A stretch of DNA of 64,000 nt from Acidimicrobiia bacterium (GTDB taxonomy: Bacteria > Actinomycetota > Acidimicrobiia > IMCC26256 > PALSA-555). Shown one piece after another: positions 16,696 through 24,296 of this stretch. Both the position numbers and the translations under genes were made by a program. Position 1 is the stretch's first letter. Each line of letters starts with the position of its first letter. Where the stretch lies: the NCBI GenBank assembly GCA_035948415.1, contig DASZJD010000054.1:1-64000 (forward strand), written 5' to 3'. The notes under the pieces were generated by a model. The model was not told the DNA's origin, ran no database searches, and saw nothing but the letters and a program-made list of their open reading frames with translations.

Positions 16696-16937
16696 CGGCG
16701 AAGGCGTCCGAGCCCGGGTACGGGGAGGCGATGGCCGAGCTCGACGCCATCCTCGTCGAGCTGGAGGGCGACGAGCTCGACGTCGACGTGCTGGCCGAGC
16801 GGGTGCAGCGGGCGAGCGAGCTGCTGAAGCTCTGTCGGGCCCGGATCGTCCGGGCCCAGCGCGACGTGGACCGGATCGTCGCCGACCTCGAGGACTTCGA
16901 CGGGGCCGACGACGCCGCGGACGCCGAGCCCGGCTAG
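16692..16937 (+). CDS. xseB: Exodeoxyribonuclease VII small subunit
   Basis: An 81-residue protein with the XseB pattern GYGEAMAELDAILVELEG, then a run of helix residues LDVDVLAERVQRASELLKLC, ending in an acidic tail. Each ExoVII large subunit binds several copies of this protein. It overlaps xseA by 4 bp at its start and overlaps the convergent DUF4234 gene by 4 bp at its end. Confidence 0.93.
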   Translation: MTAKASEPGYGEAMAELDAILVELEGDELDVDVLAERVQRASELLKLCRARIVRAQRDVDRIVADLEDFDGADDAADAEPG

Positions 16938-17665
16938 GCGCTCGCCGCCACGGCAGCGACGACCGCGTCCTCGAACGGCCAGTTCCCCTCGACGTGGCGG
17001 TTGCCCTCGACCTGCATGTCGCGCAGCCACCAGAACAGGTAGACGCCACACGTGAAGACGCTGGCGATCACCCGCCCCGCGTAGTTGTGCTTGCCCTTCA
17101 CCCGGGCCGGATCCGGGGAGGGGAGCGTGAGACCGAGCCGGGCGTACACCTGGGCCAGGTCGGCCTCGATCGCGACCTCGGCTCGATCGTGGGCGTCGAA
17201 GTCCTGGTCGATGAAGATGAACCCGACGAGCTGGGCGATGCCCGGAAAGATCAGGTTCACGCTGCCGCCGACGACGTCGATGACCACCCAGACCGTCGGG
17301 TCGCGGAACTCGCGGGTCAGCCGCTGCATCGTGCCGAGCGAGCCCGCGACGCGATCGAAGGCGGGGCGCAGCTCGTCGACCAGGCCGCGCTCGGAGGCCA
17401 GCTCCCAGGCGTAGACGTTCGCGGCCTCGAGGAACTCGAGCCGGCGCTGGTTGTGGTCGCGGTCGCGCCGCATGAGTTGGTAGAAGAGGTAGAAGCCGAA
17501 GATCCCGCAGGTGATGATCGTGAGGAAGATGTTCAGCCCGGGGCCGGTGAACACGTAGTCGGTCTGGGCGCGGCGGTCGTAGGCAGCGCGGATCCGGGCC
17601 GGCGGCGTCATCGCGGGTTGGCTCGGCCACGACGCCGCGGGCATCGGCGGCGGTGGCGTGCTCAC
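16934..17665 (-). CDS. DUF4234 domain membrane protein
   Basis: A 243-residue protein with a Pro-rich N-terminus and two similar membrane segments, NIFLTIITCGIFGFYLFYQL and GRVIASVFTCGVYLFWWLRD. The repeated TCGxxxF(Y/W)xxY/W pattern is the mark of DUF4234. A third hydrophobic patch, VGFIFIDQDFDAHD, lies between them. The function of the family is unknown. The GTG at 17665 follows TAGGGT (17678-17673) by 7 nt, another leaderless-type start. It converges with xseB and is divergent from the FGGY kinase. Confidence 0.8.
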   Translation of the reverse strand: MSTPPPPMPAASWPSQPAMTPPARIRAAYDRRAQTDYVFTGPGLNIFLTIITCGIFGFYLFYQLMRRDRDHNQRRLEFLEAANVYAWELASERGLVDELRPAFDRVAGSLGTMQRLTREFRDPTVWVVIDVVGGSVNLIFPGIAQLVGFIFIDQDFDAHDRAEVAIEADLAQVYARLGLTLPSPDPARVKGKHNYAGRVIASVFTCGVYLFWWLRDMQVEGNRHVEGNWPFEDAVVAAVAASA

Positions 17666-17715
17666 GCGGCGGACCCTATCGTGGCCCTTGGCGTTTGGAT
17701 GGGAAGCGGGGACCC

Positions 17716-19155
17716 ATGCCGCTCGTGCTCGGCATCGACTCGGCGGCCGGCGCGACGACGGTCGAGATGCGCGACGCCGACGACGGGCGCGTGTACGCGG
17801 CGGGTCGAGCGCCCCATCGAAACCCGGGGGCCGCCGACGGCGAGGTGGACCCGAGCGTGTGGTGGCACGCGCTCGTCGACGCCCGACACGCGCTCGGCGG
17901 CGCGCTGGGCGTGGCCGCGGTGGCGGTGGCCGGCCAGCAGCCGGGTCTGATCGTCCTCGACGAGGCGCGCGAGGTGCTCCGGCCCGCCAAGCTCGCGGCG
18001 GCGAGCGACGCCGTCCGCCAAGCCGAGGCGCTCGTCGACGATCTCGGCGGCCCGGCGGAATGGGTCGGCGAGGTCGGGCTGGTGCCGGACGCGTCGTCGC
18101 CGATCGCGCAGCTGGCCTGGCTCAAGCGCGCCGAGCCCGAGCAGTGGGGGCGCGTCGCCTCGGTGCTGACGCCGCACGACTGGCTCACGTACCGGCTGAG
18201 CCGGGCGCTCGTCACCGACCGCGGCGACGCGTCGTGGACCGGCTACTGGTCGCCCCGTGAGAACCGCTGGCGAACCGACCTGCTCGCGTACGTCGACGAG
18301 GAGAAGGACTGGTCCCGCTGCCTGCCCCGCGTGTGCGGGCCGCGCGAGCCGGCCGGCGACCGCGCCGGCGTGCTGATCGCCGCCGGCACCGGTGAGCCGA
18401 TGGCAGCGGCGCTCGGGCTCGGGCTCGGTCCCGGCGACCTGGCGGTGGCGCTCGACCGCACGGTCCGGGTGTTCACGGTCCGCGAGCGTCCCACCGACGA
18501 TCCCAGCGGCGCGGTGGCCGGGTTGGCCGACGCGGCCGGGCGGTTCCTGCCGACGGTCAGCCTGCGCAACGGCATGAACGCGATCGGCGCGGTCGCGCGG
18601 TTGCTCGGGGTCGACGCCCACCGCTTCGACCAGCTGGCGCTGGCGGCGCCCCCCGGCGCCGGCGGGGTCACGGTCCTGCCGTACTTCTCGGCCGAGCGGC
18701 CGGCGGCGGACCTGCCGAGCACAGGGCAGATCCTGGGGCTCCGGGCCGACGTGACCGCCGAGGAGCTGGCCCGGGCGACGGTCGAGGGGGTCGTGTGCTC
18801 GGTGCTCGACGGACTCGACGCCCTCCGCGCCGCCGACGTGCCGCTCGGCGGGCGGATCACGCTGGTCGGCGATGGGTCCCGCTCCCACGCGGTGCAACAC
18901 GTGCTCGCCGACCTGTCGCAGCGAGCCGTCTCCGCGTCGGCCGGGGACAGCGCCGCCGCCACCGGCGCCTGCGTCCAGGCCGCGGCCGCGCTCCGCGGCT
19001 GGCCTCCGCACGAGCTGGCGGAGGCGTGGCGCCTGGCGCCCACCCGCGAGGTCGAGCCGGACCCAACCGGGGACCCCGAGGGTGTCCGGGGGCGCTTCCG
19101 GGCGGCGCGAGACCGCGCCCGCCGCGGGGACGACGGGCGCGGCGCGGGGAGCTAG
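17716..19155 (+). CDS. FGGY-family carbohydrate kinase (xylulokinase-like)
   Basis: A sugar or polyol kinase with two actin-like domains. The N-terminal phosphate motif is LVLGIDSAAGATTVEM; ASSPIAQLAWLKRAEPEQW and TPHDWLTYRLS are xylulokinase-like, and LVGDGSRSHAVQHVLADL is the C-terminal adenosine motif. In xylulokinases the catalytic base Asp lies in a GGGDN-like motif; here the matching stretch is IAAGTGEPMAAALG, with Glu in place. The enzyme may therefore be altered or inactive. Length 479 residues, usual for the family. No transporter or isomerase gene is nearby, so the substrate is unknown. Confidence 0.8.
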   Translation: MPLVLGIDSAAGATTVEMRDADDGRVYAAGRAPHRNPGAADGEVDPSVWWHALVDARHALGGALGVAAVAVAGQQPGLIVLDEAREVLRPAKLAAASDAVRQAEALVDDLGGPAEWVGEVGLVPDASSPIAQLAWLKRAEPEQWGRVASVLTPHDWLTYRLSRALVTDRGDASWTGYWSPRENRWRTDLLAYVDEEKDWSRCLPRVCGPREPAGDRAGVLIAAGTGEPMAAALGLGLGPGDLAVALDRTVRVFTVRERPTDDPSGAVAGLADAAGRFLPTVSLRNGMNAIGAVARLLGVDAHRFDQLALAAPPGAGGVTVLPYFSAERPAADLPSTGQILGLRADVTAEELARATVEGVVCSVLDGLDALRAADVPLGGRITLVGDGSRSHAVQHVLADLSQRAVSASAGDSAAATGACVQAAAALRGWPPHELAEAWRLAPTREVEPDPTGDPEGVRGRFRAARDRARRGDDGRGAGS

Positions 19156-19218
19156 CCCGGGGCGTTGCACGACCACCCGCCGCGCCCGAGCGTTCGCACC
19201 GGCGCGGCGAGCGCGGGC

Positions 19219-19974
19219 TCAGCCGTACATGAGCGACCCCGGCGTCGTGAGCAGCTCGCCGGTCTCGAGCAGGGTCTTCAGGCCCGAGAGGATCATCGGC
19301 CAGCCGCCGTAGAGCTCGTCGTTCGCGCCCTCGCGGAGCTGGTCGTGGGTGACGGTCAGGCGGGAGGAGTCGTCGCTGATCGGCTCGATCTCCCAGGTGA
19401 CCCGCGAGGTCCCCTCGCGCTTCACGTCGTCGCTCCAGAGCGCCCGCATGGTCTGCACCAGCCGGCGGGGCGGGTCGACCTCGAGGACCTCGCCCTCCCC
19501 GAGCGGCACGGTGCCGTCGCGGGCGCTCATCTCGAGGCGCGACCCGGGGGTCCAGTCCGACGTGACGCGGGCACCGAAGTTGTACTTGCTGCGCAGGTCG
19601 GGGTCGGTGATCGCCTCCCAGATTCGCTCCGGGGTGGCGCGGATGTAGATCTCGAATACCTTCTCCATGCTTTCCTCCAGTCGGCTCTTGAGCCCGCTCA
19701 GCGCCGCGGCCCAGGGTTCGGCGTACTTGCTCACCCACCGGTCGTGGACCAGGCGGATCGGGACCGGGTTCAGGAAGTGGAGCTTCTCCCGCCCGCGCCG
19801 CTTGGCCACGACGAGCCCGGCCTCCTCGAGCTGCTTCAGGTGCTTCATCACCCCGAAGCGGGTCATCGAGAAGCGCTCCTCGAGTGCGCTCAGCGTCTGG
19901 CCGTCCTCGCGGTACAGCGCGTCGAGCAGGGCCCGGCGGGTCGGATCGGCGAGCGCCCTGAACACCTCGTCCAC
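19219..19974 (-). CDS. ArsR-type HTH fused to SRPBCC/AHSA1 domain
   Basis: The N-terminal 90 residues form an ArsR winged helix (FRALADPTRRALLDAL, LSALEERFSMTRFGVMKHL, recognition-helix region). From about residue 105 an activator-of-Hsp90-ATPase-like SRPBCC domain follows (YIRATPERIWEAITDPDLR, LVQTMRALWSDD, TWEIEPISDDSSRLTVTHD). This fusion is known in actinobacteria and probably senses a hydrophobic ligand. The GTG at 19974 is chosen because TATAGT lies exactly 6 nt upstream with TTGACG 18 nt further, a strong leaderless promoter. A perfect dyad sits in the spacer, so the gene is very likely self-repressed. A TTG at 20010 would extend the frame through the operator and is less likely. Confidence 0.87.
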   Translation of the reverse strand: MDEVFRALADPTRRALLDALYREDGQTLSALEERFSMTRFGVMKHLKQLEEAGLVVAKRRGREKLHFLNPVPIRLVHDRWVSKYAEPWAAALSGLKSRLEESMEKVFEIYIRATPERIWEAITDPDLRSKYNFGARVTSDWTPGSRLEMSARDGTVPLGEGEVLEVDPPRRLVQTMRALWSDDVKREGTSRVTWEIEPISDDSSRLTVTHDQLREGANDELYGGWPMILSGLKTLLETGELLTTPGSLMYG

Positions 19975-19980
19975 GCCCCG

Positions 19981-20010
19981 ACTATAGGTGACCGTTTGGT
20001 CACTCGTCAA
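19981..20010 (-). promoter_or_regulatory. Promoter with ArsR-type operator in the spacer
   Basis: Leftward, TTGACG (20010-20005), an 18-nt spacer and TATAGT (19986-19981) form a good sigma-70 promoter whose start falls at or next to the GTG at 19974. Within the spacer is the perfect dyad TGACC-GTTT-GGTCA (19989-20002, top strand). A repressor bound there would block polymerase. Since the gene starts with an ArsR domain, autoregulation is the simplest reading. Confidence 0.75.
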
Positions 20011-20074
20011 CGGGCCGAGCGTCGCCGAGTGCGGCGCGACGGCACGCTGCCGACCGGGGTTGCCCGGCGCGCGG

Positions 20075-20281
20075 TTACCGCGCCAGGGCGCGGTCGGTCG
20101 ACGACGAGGCTGCGACCGGCGCCGGCGATGGGCCCGGGCGGAGCTCGCCGTCGTCTCGGGTGGCCTCGAGGGCCCGGAGTCGCCGGTCCCAGCGGTCGCG
20201 TCGTCGGAGCCAGGTCAGGCCCGCCTCGGGGTCGGCGCCGGCTACCCTCGAAGGGTCAAGGTACCGATTAGTACGTTGCAT
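20075..20281 (-). CDS. Small 68-residue hypothetical protein, leaderless
   Basis: The ATG at 20281 opens a 68-codon frame (MQRTNRYLDPSRVAGADPEA, then a WLRRRDRWDRRLRALE stretch rich in Arg and Trp, then a Pro/Ala/Ser tail) ending in TAA at 20075. The case for a gene is its promoter: TTGACA-N17-AATACT ends 7 nt upstream of the ATG, so the RNA should start at the start codon. I do not recognise the protein. It lies upstream of the ArsR-SRPBCC gene on the same strand and divergent from the TetR gene, whose candidate operators overlap its promoter. Confidence 0.45.
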   Translation of the reverse strand: MQRTNRYLDPSRVAGADPEAGLTWLRRRDRWDRRLRALEATRDDGELRPGPSPAPVAASSSTDRALAR

Positions 20282-20315
20282 ACCGATGAGTATTCCGCAT
20301 ACTTCTCCGTATGTC
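20259..20315. repeat. Three inverted repeats at exact 19-bp spacing (TetR operator array)
   Basis: Three 14-bp dyads of the form RTAC-N6-GTAY start at 20261 (GTACCGATTAGTAC), 20280 (ATACCGATGAGTAT) and 20299 (ATACTTCTCCGTAT), each 19 bp from the last. The flanks are also alike (GC before, TYC after). The second overlaps the -10 box and the third the -35/spacer of the leftward promoter; the first lies inside the 68-codon gene. A TetR gene starts 15 bp beyond the third. This looks like a cooperative multi-site operator for that TetR protein. Confidence 0.7.
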
Positions 20316-20317
20316 AA
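20289..20317 (-). promoter_or_regulatory. Strong leftward sigma-70 promoter
   Basis: TTGACA (20317-20312), a 17-nt spacer and AATACT (20294-20289) match the consensus closely. The predicted RNA start is at about 20282, directly before the ATG at 20281. A weaker rightward pair, TTGCAT (20276-20281) and CATACT (20298-20303), could serve the TetR gene. The candidate operators overlap both. Confidence 0.65.
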
Positions 20318-20326
20318 GGGGAGCCC

Positions 20327-20983
20327 GTGGTCCTCGACCCGCTGACGCCGCAGCGCCGCCGGGAGCTCACCCGCCAGCACCTCATCGAGGCGGCCGCGGC
20401 CGTGTTCGCCCGGGAGGGCTTCTACGGGGCCTCGCTCGACGAGGTCGCGGCCGCGGCCGGGTTCACGAAGGGAGCCGTCTACTCGAACTTCAAGAACAAG
20501 GAGGACCTGTTCGTCGCCGTGCTCGAGGACCGGATGGCGACGCAGATCGCCTCCATCCAGCGGCTCCTCGACGAGGACTCTCGCCCTCCGGACGAGCAGC
20601 TGCCCGAGATCCTGAACCTGATCTCGACGTCTGAGTTCCAGCCGGACTGGACCGTCCTGTTCCTCGAGTTCGCGCTCTACGCGGCGCGCAACCCGGCGGC
20701 GCGCGAGCAGATCGCGGCCCAGCTCCACCGCTCCCGCGACGCCGTCGAGCGGATGGTGGCGATCGAATACGCCCGACGGGGGGTCGGCCCCGCCATCGCG
20801 CCGCGGAGCATGGCCACGATCGCGCTGGCCCTGTTCGCCGGCCTCGACCTGCACCGGCTGCTGGACCCCGAGGAGGTGACGACCGAGACGCTCGACGAGG
20901 TGTTGGTCCTCTTTGCCCTCGCGGCTCGAGGGATGGCTGCCGGCCGCGGCGCCGGACCGGAGGCGGGCGCGCCGCCGTCGTAG
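20327..20983 (+). CDS. TetR/AcrR family transcriptional regulator
   Basis: A 218-residue TetR repressor. The N-terminal helix-turn-helix is clear: RRELTRQHLIEAAAAVFARE, then GFYGASLDEVAAAAG and FTKGAVYSNFKNKEDLF. The C-terminal part is the ligand and dimer domain. The GTG at 20327 has GGGGAG 6 nt upstream. Upstream lies the triple RTAC-N6-GTAY array, so it probably controls itself and the divergent 68-codon gene. The ligand is unknown; nearby SRPBCC domains hint at hydrophobic compounds, but this is weak. Confidence 0.88.
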   Translation: MVLDPLTPQRRRELTRQHLIEAAAAVFAREGFYGASLDEVAAAAGFTKGAVYSNFKNKEDLFVAVLEDRMATQIASIQRLLDEDSRPPDEQLPEILNLISTSEFQPDWTVLFLEFALYAARNPAAREQIAAQLHRSRDAVERMVAIEYARRGVGPAIAPRSMATIALALFAGLDLHRLLDPEEVTTETLDEVLVLFALAARGMAAGRGAGPEAGAPPS

Positions 20984-21003
20984 CCGGCGGCCGCGGGCGC
21001 GGG

Positions 21004-21507
21004 CTATCCCGGCGAGGAAGCGCGGCGCCGACGCCGGTGCCAGGCCAGCCCGCCCTCGAGCGCGGCCAGGATGGTGTCGTTGTCACGCGACAGCCGCCGG
21101 TGCACGTAGCGCTCGAGGCCCAGCCGGCGCATCCACGGGTTGAAGGTCTCGTAGGTCTCGTGGAAGTGGACGCGCGTCCGCCCCCCGCCGAGGTCCTCGA
21201 GGCGGGTGTGGCCGGTCGCCCTCGACCACAGCGGCTTCCCGATGGCGTCGTAGCGCCACGACTGGACCGGTCGGACCTTGGTCAGCCACTCCCAGGACTG
21301 GCCCACGCCGCCGGACAGGAGGAACCGCGGGACCGGGAACCAGCAGTGGCGGACGAGGCCTTCGCCGGTCTCGTCCCCGGGGTGCAGGATCTCGATGCGG
21401 GTCTTGACGTCGCGCGGCTGTGGCCGATCCGGCGCTCGGTACCAGAACATCTCCCACACCTCGTCGCGCGGTGCGTCGAGGTCCACTGCGAACGAGTGCT
21501 CCTGCAT
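21004..21507 (-). CDS. SRPBCC family protein
   Basis: A 167-residue START-like (SRPBCC) protein: MQEHSFAVDLDAPRDEVWEM at the start, GQSWEWLTKVRPVQSWRYD in the middle, TRVHFHETYETFNPWMRRL near the end, and a basic C-terminus HRRRRRAS. The fold makes a deep hydrophobic pocket used for lipid or polyketide ligands. The ATG at 21507 has AGGAG about 7 nt upstream, whereas the longer open frame does not. It converges with the TetR gene. Ligand unknown. Confidence 0.78.
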   Translation of the reverse strand: MQEHSFAVDLDAPRDEVWEMFWYRAPDRPQPRDVKTRIEILHPGDETGEGLVRHCWFPVPRFLLSGGVGQSWEWLTKVRPVQSWRYDAIGKPLWSRATGHTRLEDLGGGRTRVHFHETYETFNPWMRRLGLERYVHRRLSRDNDTILAALEGGLAWHRRRRRASSPG

Positions 21508-21700
21508 CCTCCGCTCCTGGCGTCCGCCGGTCGGGTCCCCGGGTCGGCGCTCCGTCGTCGGTGACCGGGCGGCGATCCGCGAACGCCCGGAGCGTAGAGG
21601 AGCGCTGCCGCCAGCACCGACGACGACGGCGTCACGACCGCGCGCGAGCGCCCGCGAGCGGCCGGTGGTTGCGTTCCGGGCCGGCAGTACGCTCGGCGTC

Positions 21701-23125
21701 GTGTCGGCCGTGCCCGTCTCGTCCGACCCCGCGGGCCCCGAGCAGATCGCCGACTCGCTGCTCGCGCTGATCGGGAACACGCCGTTGGTGCGGCTGCGGC
21801 GGGTCGGGCGCGATCTGGCCTGCGACCTCGTGGCGAAGCTCGAGATGCTGAACCCGGGTGGCAGCGTGAAGGACCGGCCCGCCGTCGCCATGATCGACGA
21901 GGCCGAGCGCCAAGGCCGGCTGAAGCCCGGCGGCACGATCGTCGAGCCGACCTCCGGGAACACCGGCGTCGGGCTCGCGATCGTGGCGGCCCAGCGCGGC
22001 TACCGGTGCATCTTCGTGATGTCCGACAAGATGTCGGACGAGAAGGTGGCGCTCCTGCGCGCGTACGGGGCCGAGGTCGTGGTGTGTCCCACGGCCGTCC
22101 CGCCGGAGCATCCCGACTCCTACTACTCGGTCGCAGACCGGCTGACCCGCGACACGCCGAACGCCTTCCGGCCCAACCAGTACTTCAACCAGGCCAACCC
22201 GGACGAGCACGAGCGCTCGACCGGCCCCGAGATCTGGCGGGACACCGGGGGACGCGTCACGCACTTCGTCGCCGGCGTCGGCACCGGGGGCACGATCACC
22301 GGCGTGGCCCGCTACCTCAAGGCCCAGAACCCCGCGGTGCAGGTGATCGCCGCCGACCCGGAGGGCTCGGTGTTCTCGGGTGGCACCGGCCGGCCCTACC
22401 TCGTCGAGGGCGTGGGCGAGGACTTCTGGCCGCCCACGTACGAACCTGGGCTCGTCGACCGGACGGTCATGGTGACCGACGCCGAGTCGTTCGCCGCGGC
22501 CCGGCGGGTCACCCAGGAGGAGGGCCTGCTCGTCGGGGGGTCGTGCGGCACCGCGGTGCACGCCGCGCTCGTCGTCGGGGCCGAGCTCGGCCCCGAGGCG
22601 CTCGTCGTGGTCCTGCTCCCGGACTCCGGGCGCGGCTACCTCTCGAAGGTGTTCAACGACGAGTGGATGAGGCGGTTCGGCTTCCTGACGCAGGACGGAC
22701 CGACGGCCGGCGACGTGCTGGCCGCGAAGCGGGTCGGCGGCGAGCGCCCGATCCCCGACCTCGTGCTCATCACGCCGGAGGAGCCGGCGCGGCGCGGCTT
22801 CGCCCTCATGCGCGACCTCGGGGTCAGCCAGCTTGTGGTGAGCGTCACGAAGGAGCTCCCGCTGGCGGCCAAGGAGGTCTCCGGGACGCTGAGCGAGCTG
22901 CAGCTGATGGACAAGGCCTTCCGCGACCCGTCGGTGCTCGACCGACCGGTCGGCCAGGTGATGGAGCCGGCGATGCCGATGATCGGCGTGGGGGAGACGG
23001 TGAGCGACGTCGTGGACCGCCTCGACACCGGCACGTCGGTGCTGGTGCTCGACGGGGGCCACCCGATCGGGGTCCTCACCCGTCAGGACGTGCTGCAGTT
23101 CCTCGCCTCGCGCGCTCCGGGATGA
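21701..23125 (+). CDS. cbs: Cystathionine beta-synthase
   Basis: A pyridoxal-phosphate enzyme that condenses serine and homocysteine to cystathionine. The catalytic domain carries the PLP lysine in NPGGSVKDRPAVAMI, the substrate loop EPTSGNTGVGLA and the phosphate-binding GVGTGGTITG. The C-terminal 120 residues form two CBS domains (PIPDLVLITPEEPARRGFAL and VGQVMEPAMPMIGVGETVSD), as in full-length Cbs rather than O-acetylserine sulfhydrylase. Length 474 residues. The GTG at 21701 is 7 nt after TACGCT, a leaderless-type start. The stop overlaps the next gene by 4 bp, making a transsulfuration operon. Confidence 0.9.
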   Translation: MSAVPVSSDPAGPEQIADSLLALIGNTPLVRLRRVGRDLACDLVAKLEMLNPGGSVKDRPAVAMIDEAERQGRLKPGGTIVEPTSGNTGVGLAIVAAQRGYRCIFVMSDKMSDEKVALLRAYGAEVVVCPTAVPPEHPDSYYSVADRLTRDTPNAFRPNQYFNQANPDEHERSTGPEIWRDTGGRVTHFVAGVGTGGTITGVARYLKAQNPAVQVIAADPEGSVFSGGTGRPYLVEGVGEDFWPPTYEPGLVDRTVMVTDAESFAAARRVTQEEGLLVGGSCGTAVHAALVVGAELGPEALVVVLLPDSGRGYLSKVFNDEWMRRFGFLTQDGPTAGDVLAAKRVGGERPIPDLVLITPEEPARRGFALMRDLGVSQLVVSVTKELPLAAKEVSGTLSELQLMDKAFRDPSVLDRPVGQVMEPAMPMIGVGETVSDVVDRLDTGTSVLVLDGGHPIGVLTRQDVLQFLASRAPG

Positions 23126-24276
23126 CCAGCGGCGACGGTTTCGAGACCCGGGCCGTCCACGCCGGTCAGGACCCGGACCCGGTGACGGGCGCGGTGGTCA
23201 CGCCCATCACCTTGGCCACGACGTTCGCGCAGTCCGGTGTCGGGGACCACGGCGGCTACGAGTACGCCCGCTCCGCCAACCCGACGCGCGCGGCGCTCGA
23301 GTCGTGCGTCGCCTCCCTCGAGGGGGCCGCGCACGGGCTCGCCTTCGCCAGCGGCATGGCCGCTGAGGACGCGGTGCTCCGGGCGCTGACGCGCCCGGGC
23401 GACCACATCGTGCTGCCCCGCGACGCGTACGGCGGGACGTTCCGGCTCGTGGCCCGGGTCCTCCGCGAGACCGCCGGGGTGACGTGCAGCGCCGCCGACC
23501 TCACCGCCGCGGGATCGCTGGAGGAGGCCTGGCGCGACACGACGAAGGTCGTCTGGGTCGAGACGCCGACCAACCCCATGCTGAGCTGCATCGACATCGG
23601 AGCCGTGGCGACGGTCTCGCACGCCCGCGGCGCCACGGTGGTCGTCGACAACACGTTCGCGACCCCGTACCTGCAGCAGCCGCTCGACTGCGGCGCCGAC
23701 GTCGTCGTGCACTCGACGACGAAGTACCTCGGCGGCCACTCGGACGTCCTCGGCGGCTTCGTGGCCCTCGACGACGCCGGATTGGCCGAGCGGACGGCGT
23801 TCGTGCAGAACGCCGCGGGCGCCGTGCCCTCGCCGTTCGACTGCTACCTGGTCCTCCGGGGGGTTAAGACCCTGGCCGTGCGCATGGAGCGCCACTGCGC
23901 CAACGCGCGGGCGGTCGCGGTGATGCTGCGCGACCACCCGGCCGTCGCCCGGGTGCTGTACCCGGGTTTCGCGGACCATCCCGGCCACCGGGTCGCGGCC
24001 CGACAGATGCGGGACTTCGGTGGGATGGTGAGCTTCTTCGCCGCAGGGGGCGAGGCGGCGGCGCTGGCGCTGGTGTCGAAGACGAGGCTCTTCACCCTCG
24101 CCGAGTCGCTCGGTGCGGTGGAGAGCCTCATCGAGCACCCGGCTCGGATGACGCACGCGTCGGTCGTGGATTCGCCGCTGGCCGTCGACCCGGCGCTCGT
24201 GCGGCTCTCGGTCGGCCTCGAGACCGCCGAAGACCTCGTCGCCGACCTGCGCCAGGCGCTCGACCAGGTGTCCTGA
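23122..24276 (+). CDS. Cystathionine gamma-synthase/lyase family PLP enzyme
   Basis: A Cys/Met-metabolism PLP enzyme of 384 residues. Family marks are FETRAVHAGQDPDPVTGAVV, YEYARSANPTRAALE, the PLP lysine in VHSTTKYLGGHSDVLGG and the C-terminal LAESLGAVESLIEHPA. Its ATG lies in an ATGA overlap with cbs. Together the pair can link homocysteine and cysteine: after cbs, a gamma-lyase giving cysteine is the natural partner, but gamma-synthase (metB) cannot be excluded from sequence alone. Confidence 0.9.
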   Translation: MTSGDGFETRAVHAGQDPDPVTGAVVTPITLATTFAQSGVGDHGGYEYARSANPTRAALESCVASLEGAAHGLAFASGMAAEDAVLRALTRPGDHIVLPRDAYGGTFRLVARVLRETAGVTCSAADLTAAGSLEEAWRDTTKVVWVETPTNPMLSCIDIGAVATVSHARGATVVVDNTFATPYLQQPLDCGADVVVHSTTKYLGGHSDVLGGFVALDDAGLAERTAFVQNAAGAVPSPFDCYLVLRGVKTLAVRMERHCANARAVAVMLRDHPAVARVLYPGFADHPGHRVAARQMRDFGGMVSFFAAGGEAAALALVSKTRLFTLAESLGAVESLIEHPARMTHASVVDSPLAVDPALVRLSVGLETAEDLVADLRQALDQVS

Positions 24277-24296
24277 CGCAGCCGTGCCGAGGTGGC

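Noticed and set aside
14455-17049. An 864-codon frame that includes the DNA methyltransferase
   Set aside because: Only the last 250 codons show a family; the rest is antisense to xseA.
19975-20010. TTG 20010 as start of the ArsR-SRPBCC protein
   Set aside because: The -35, operator and -10 elements would all lie inside the coding part; GTG 19974 fits the promoter.
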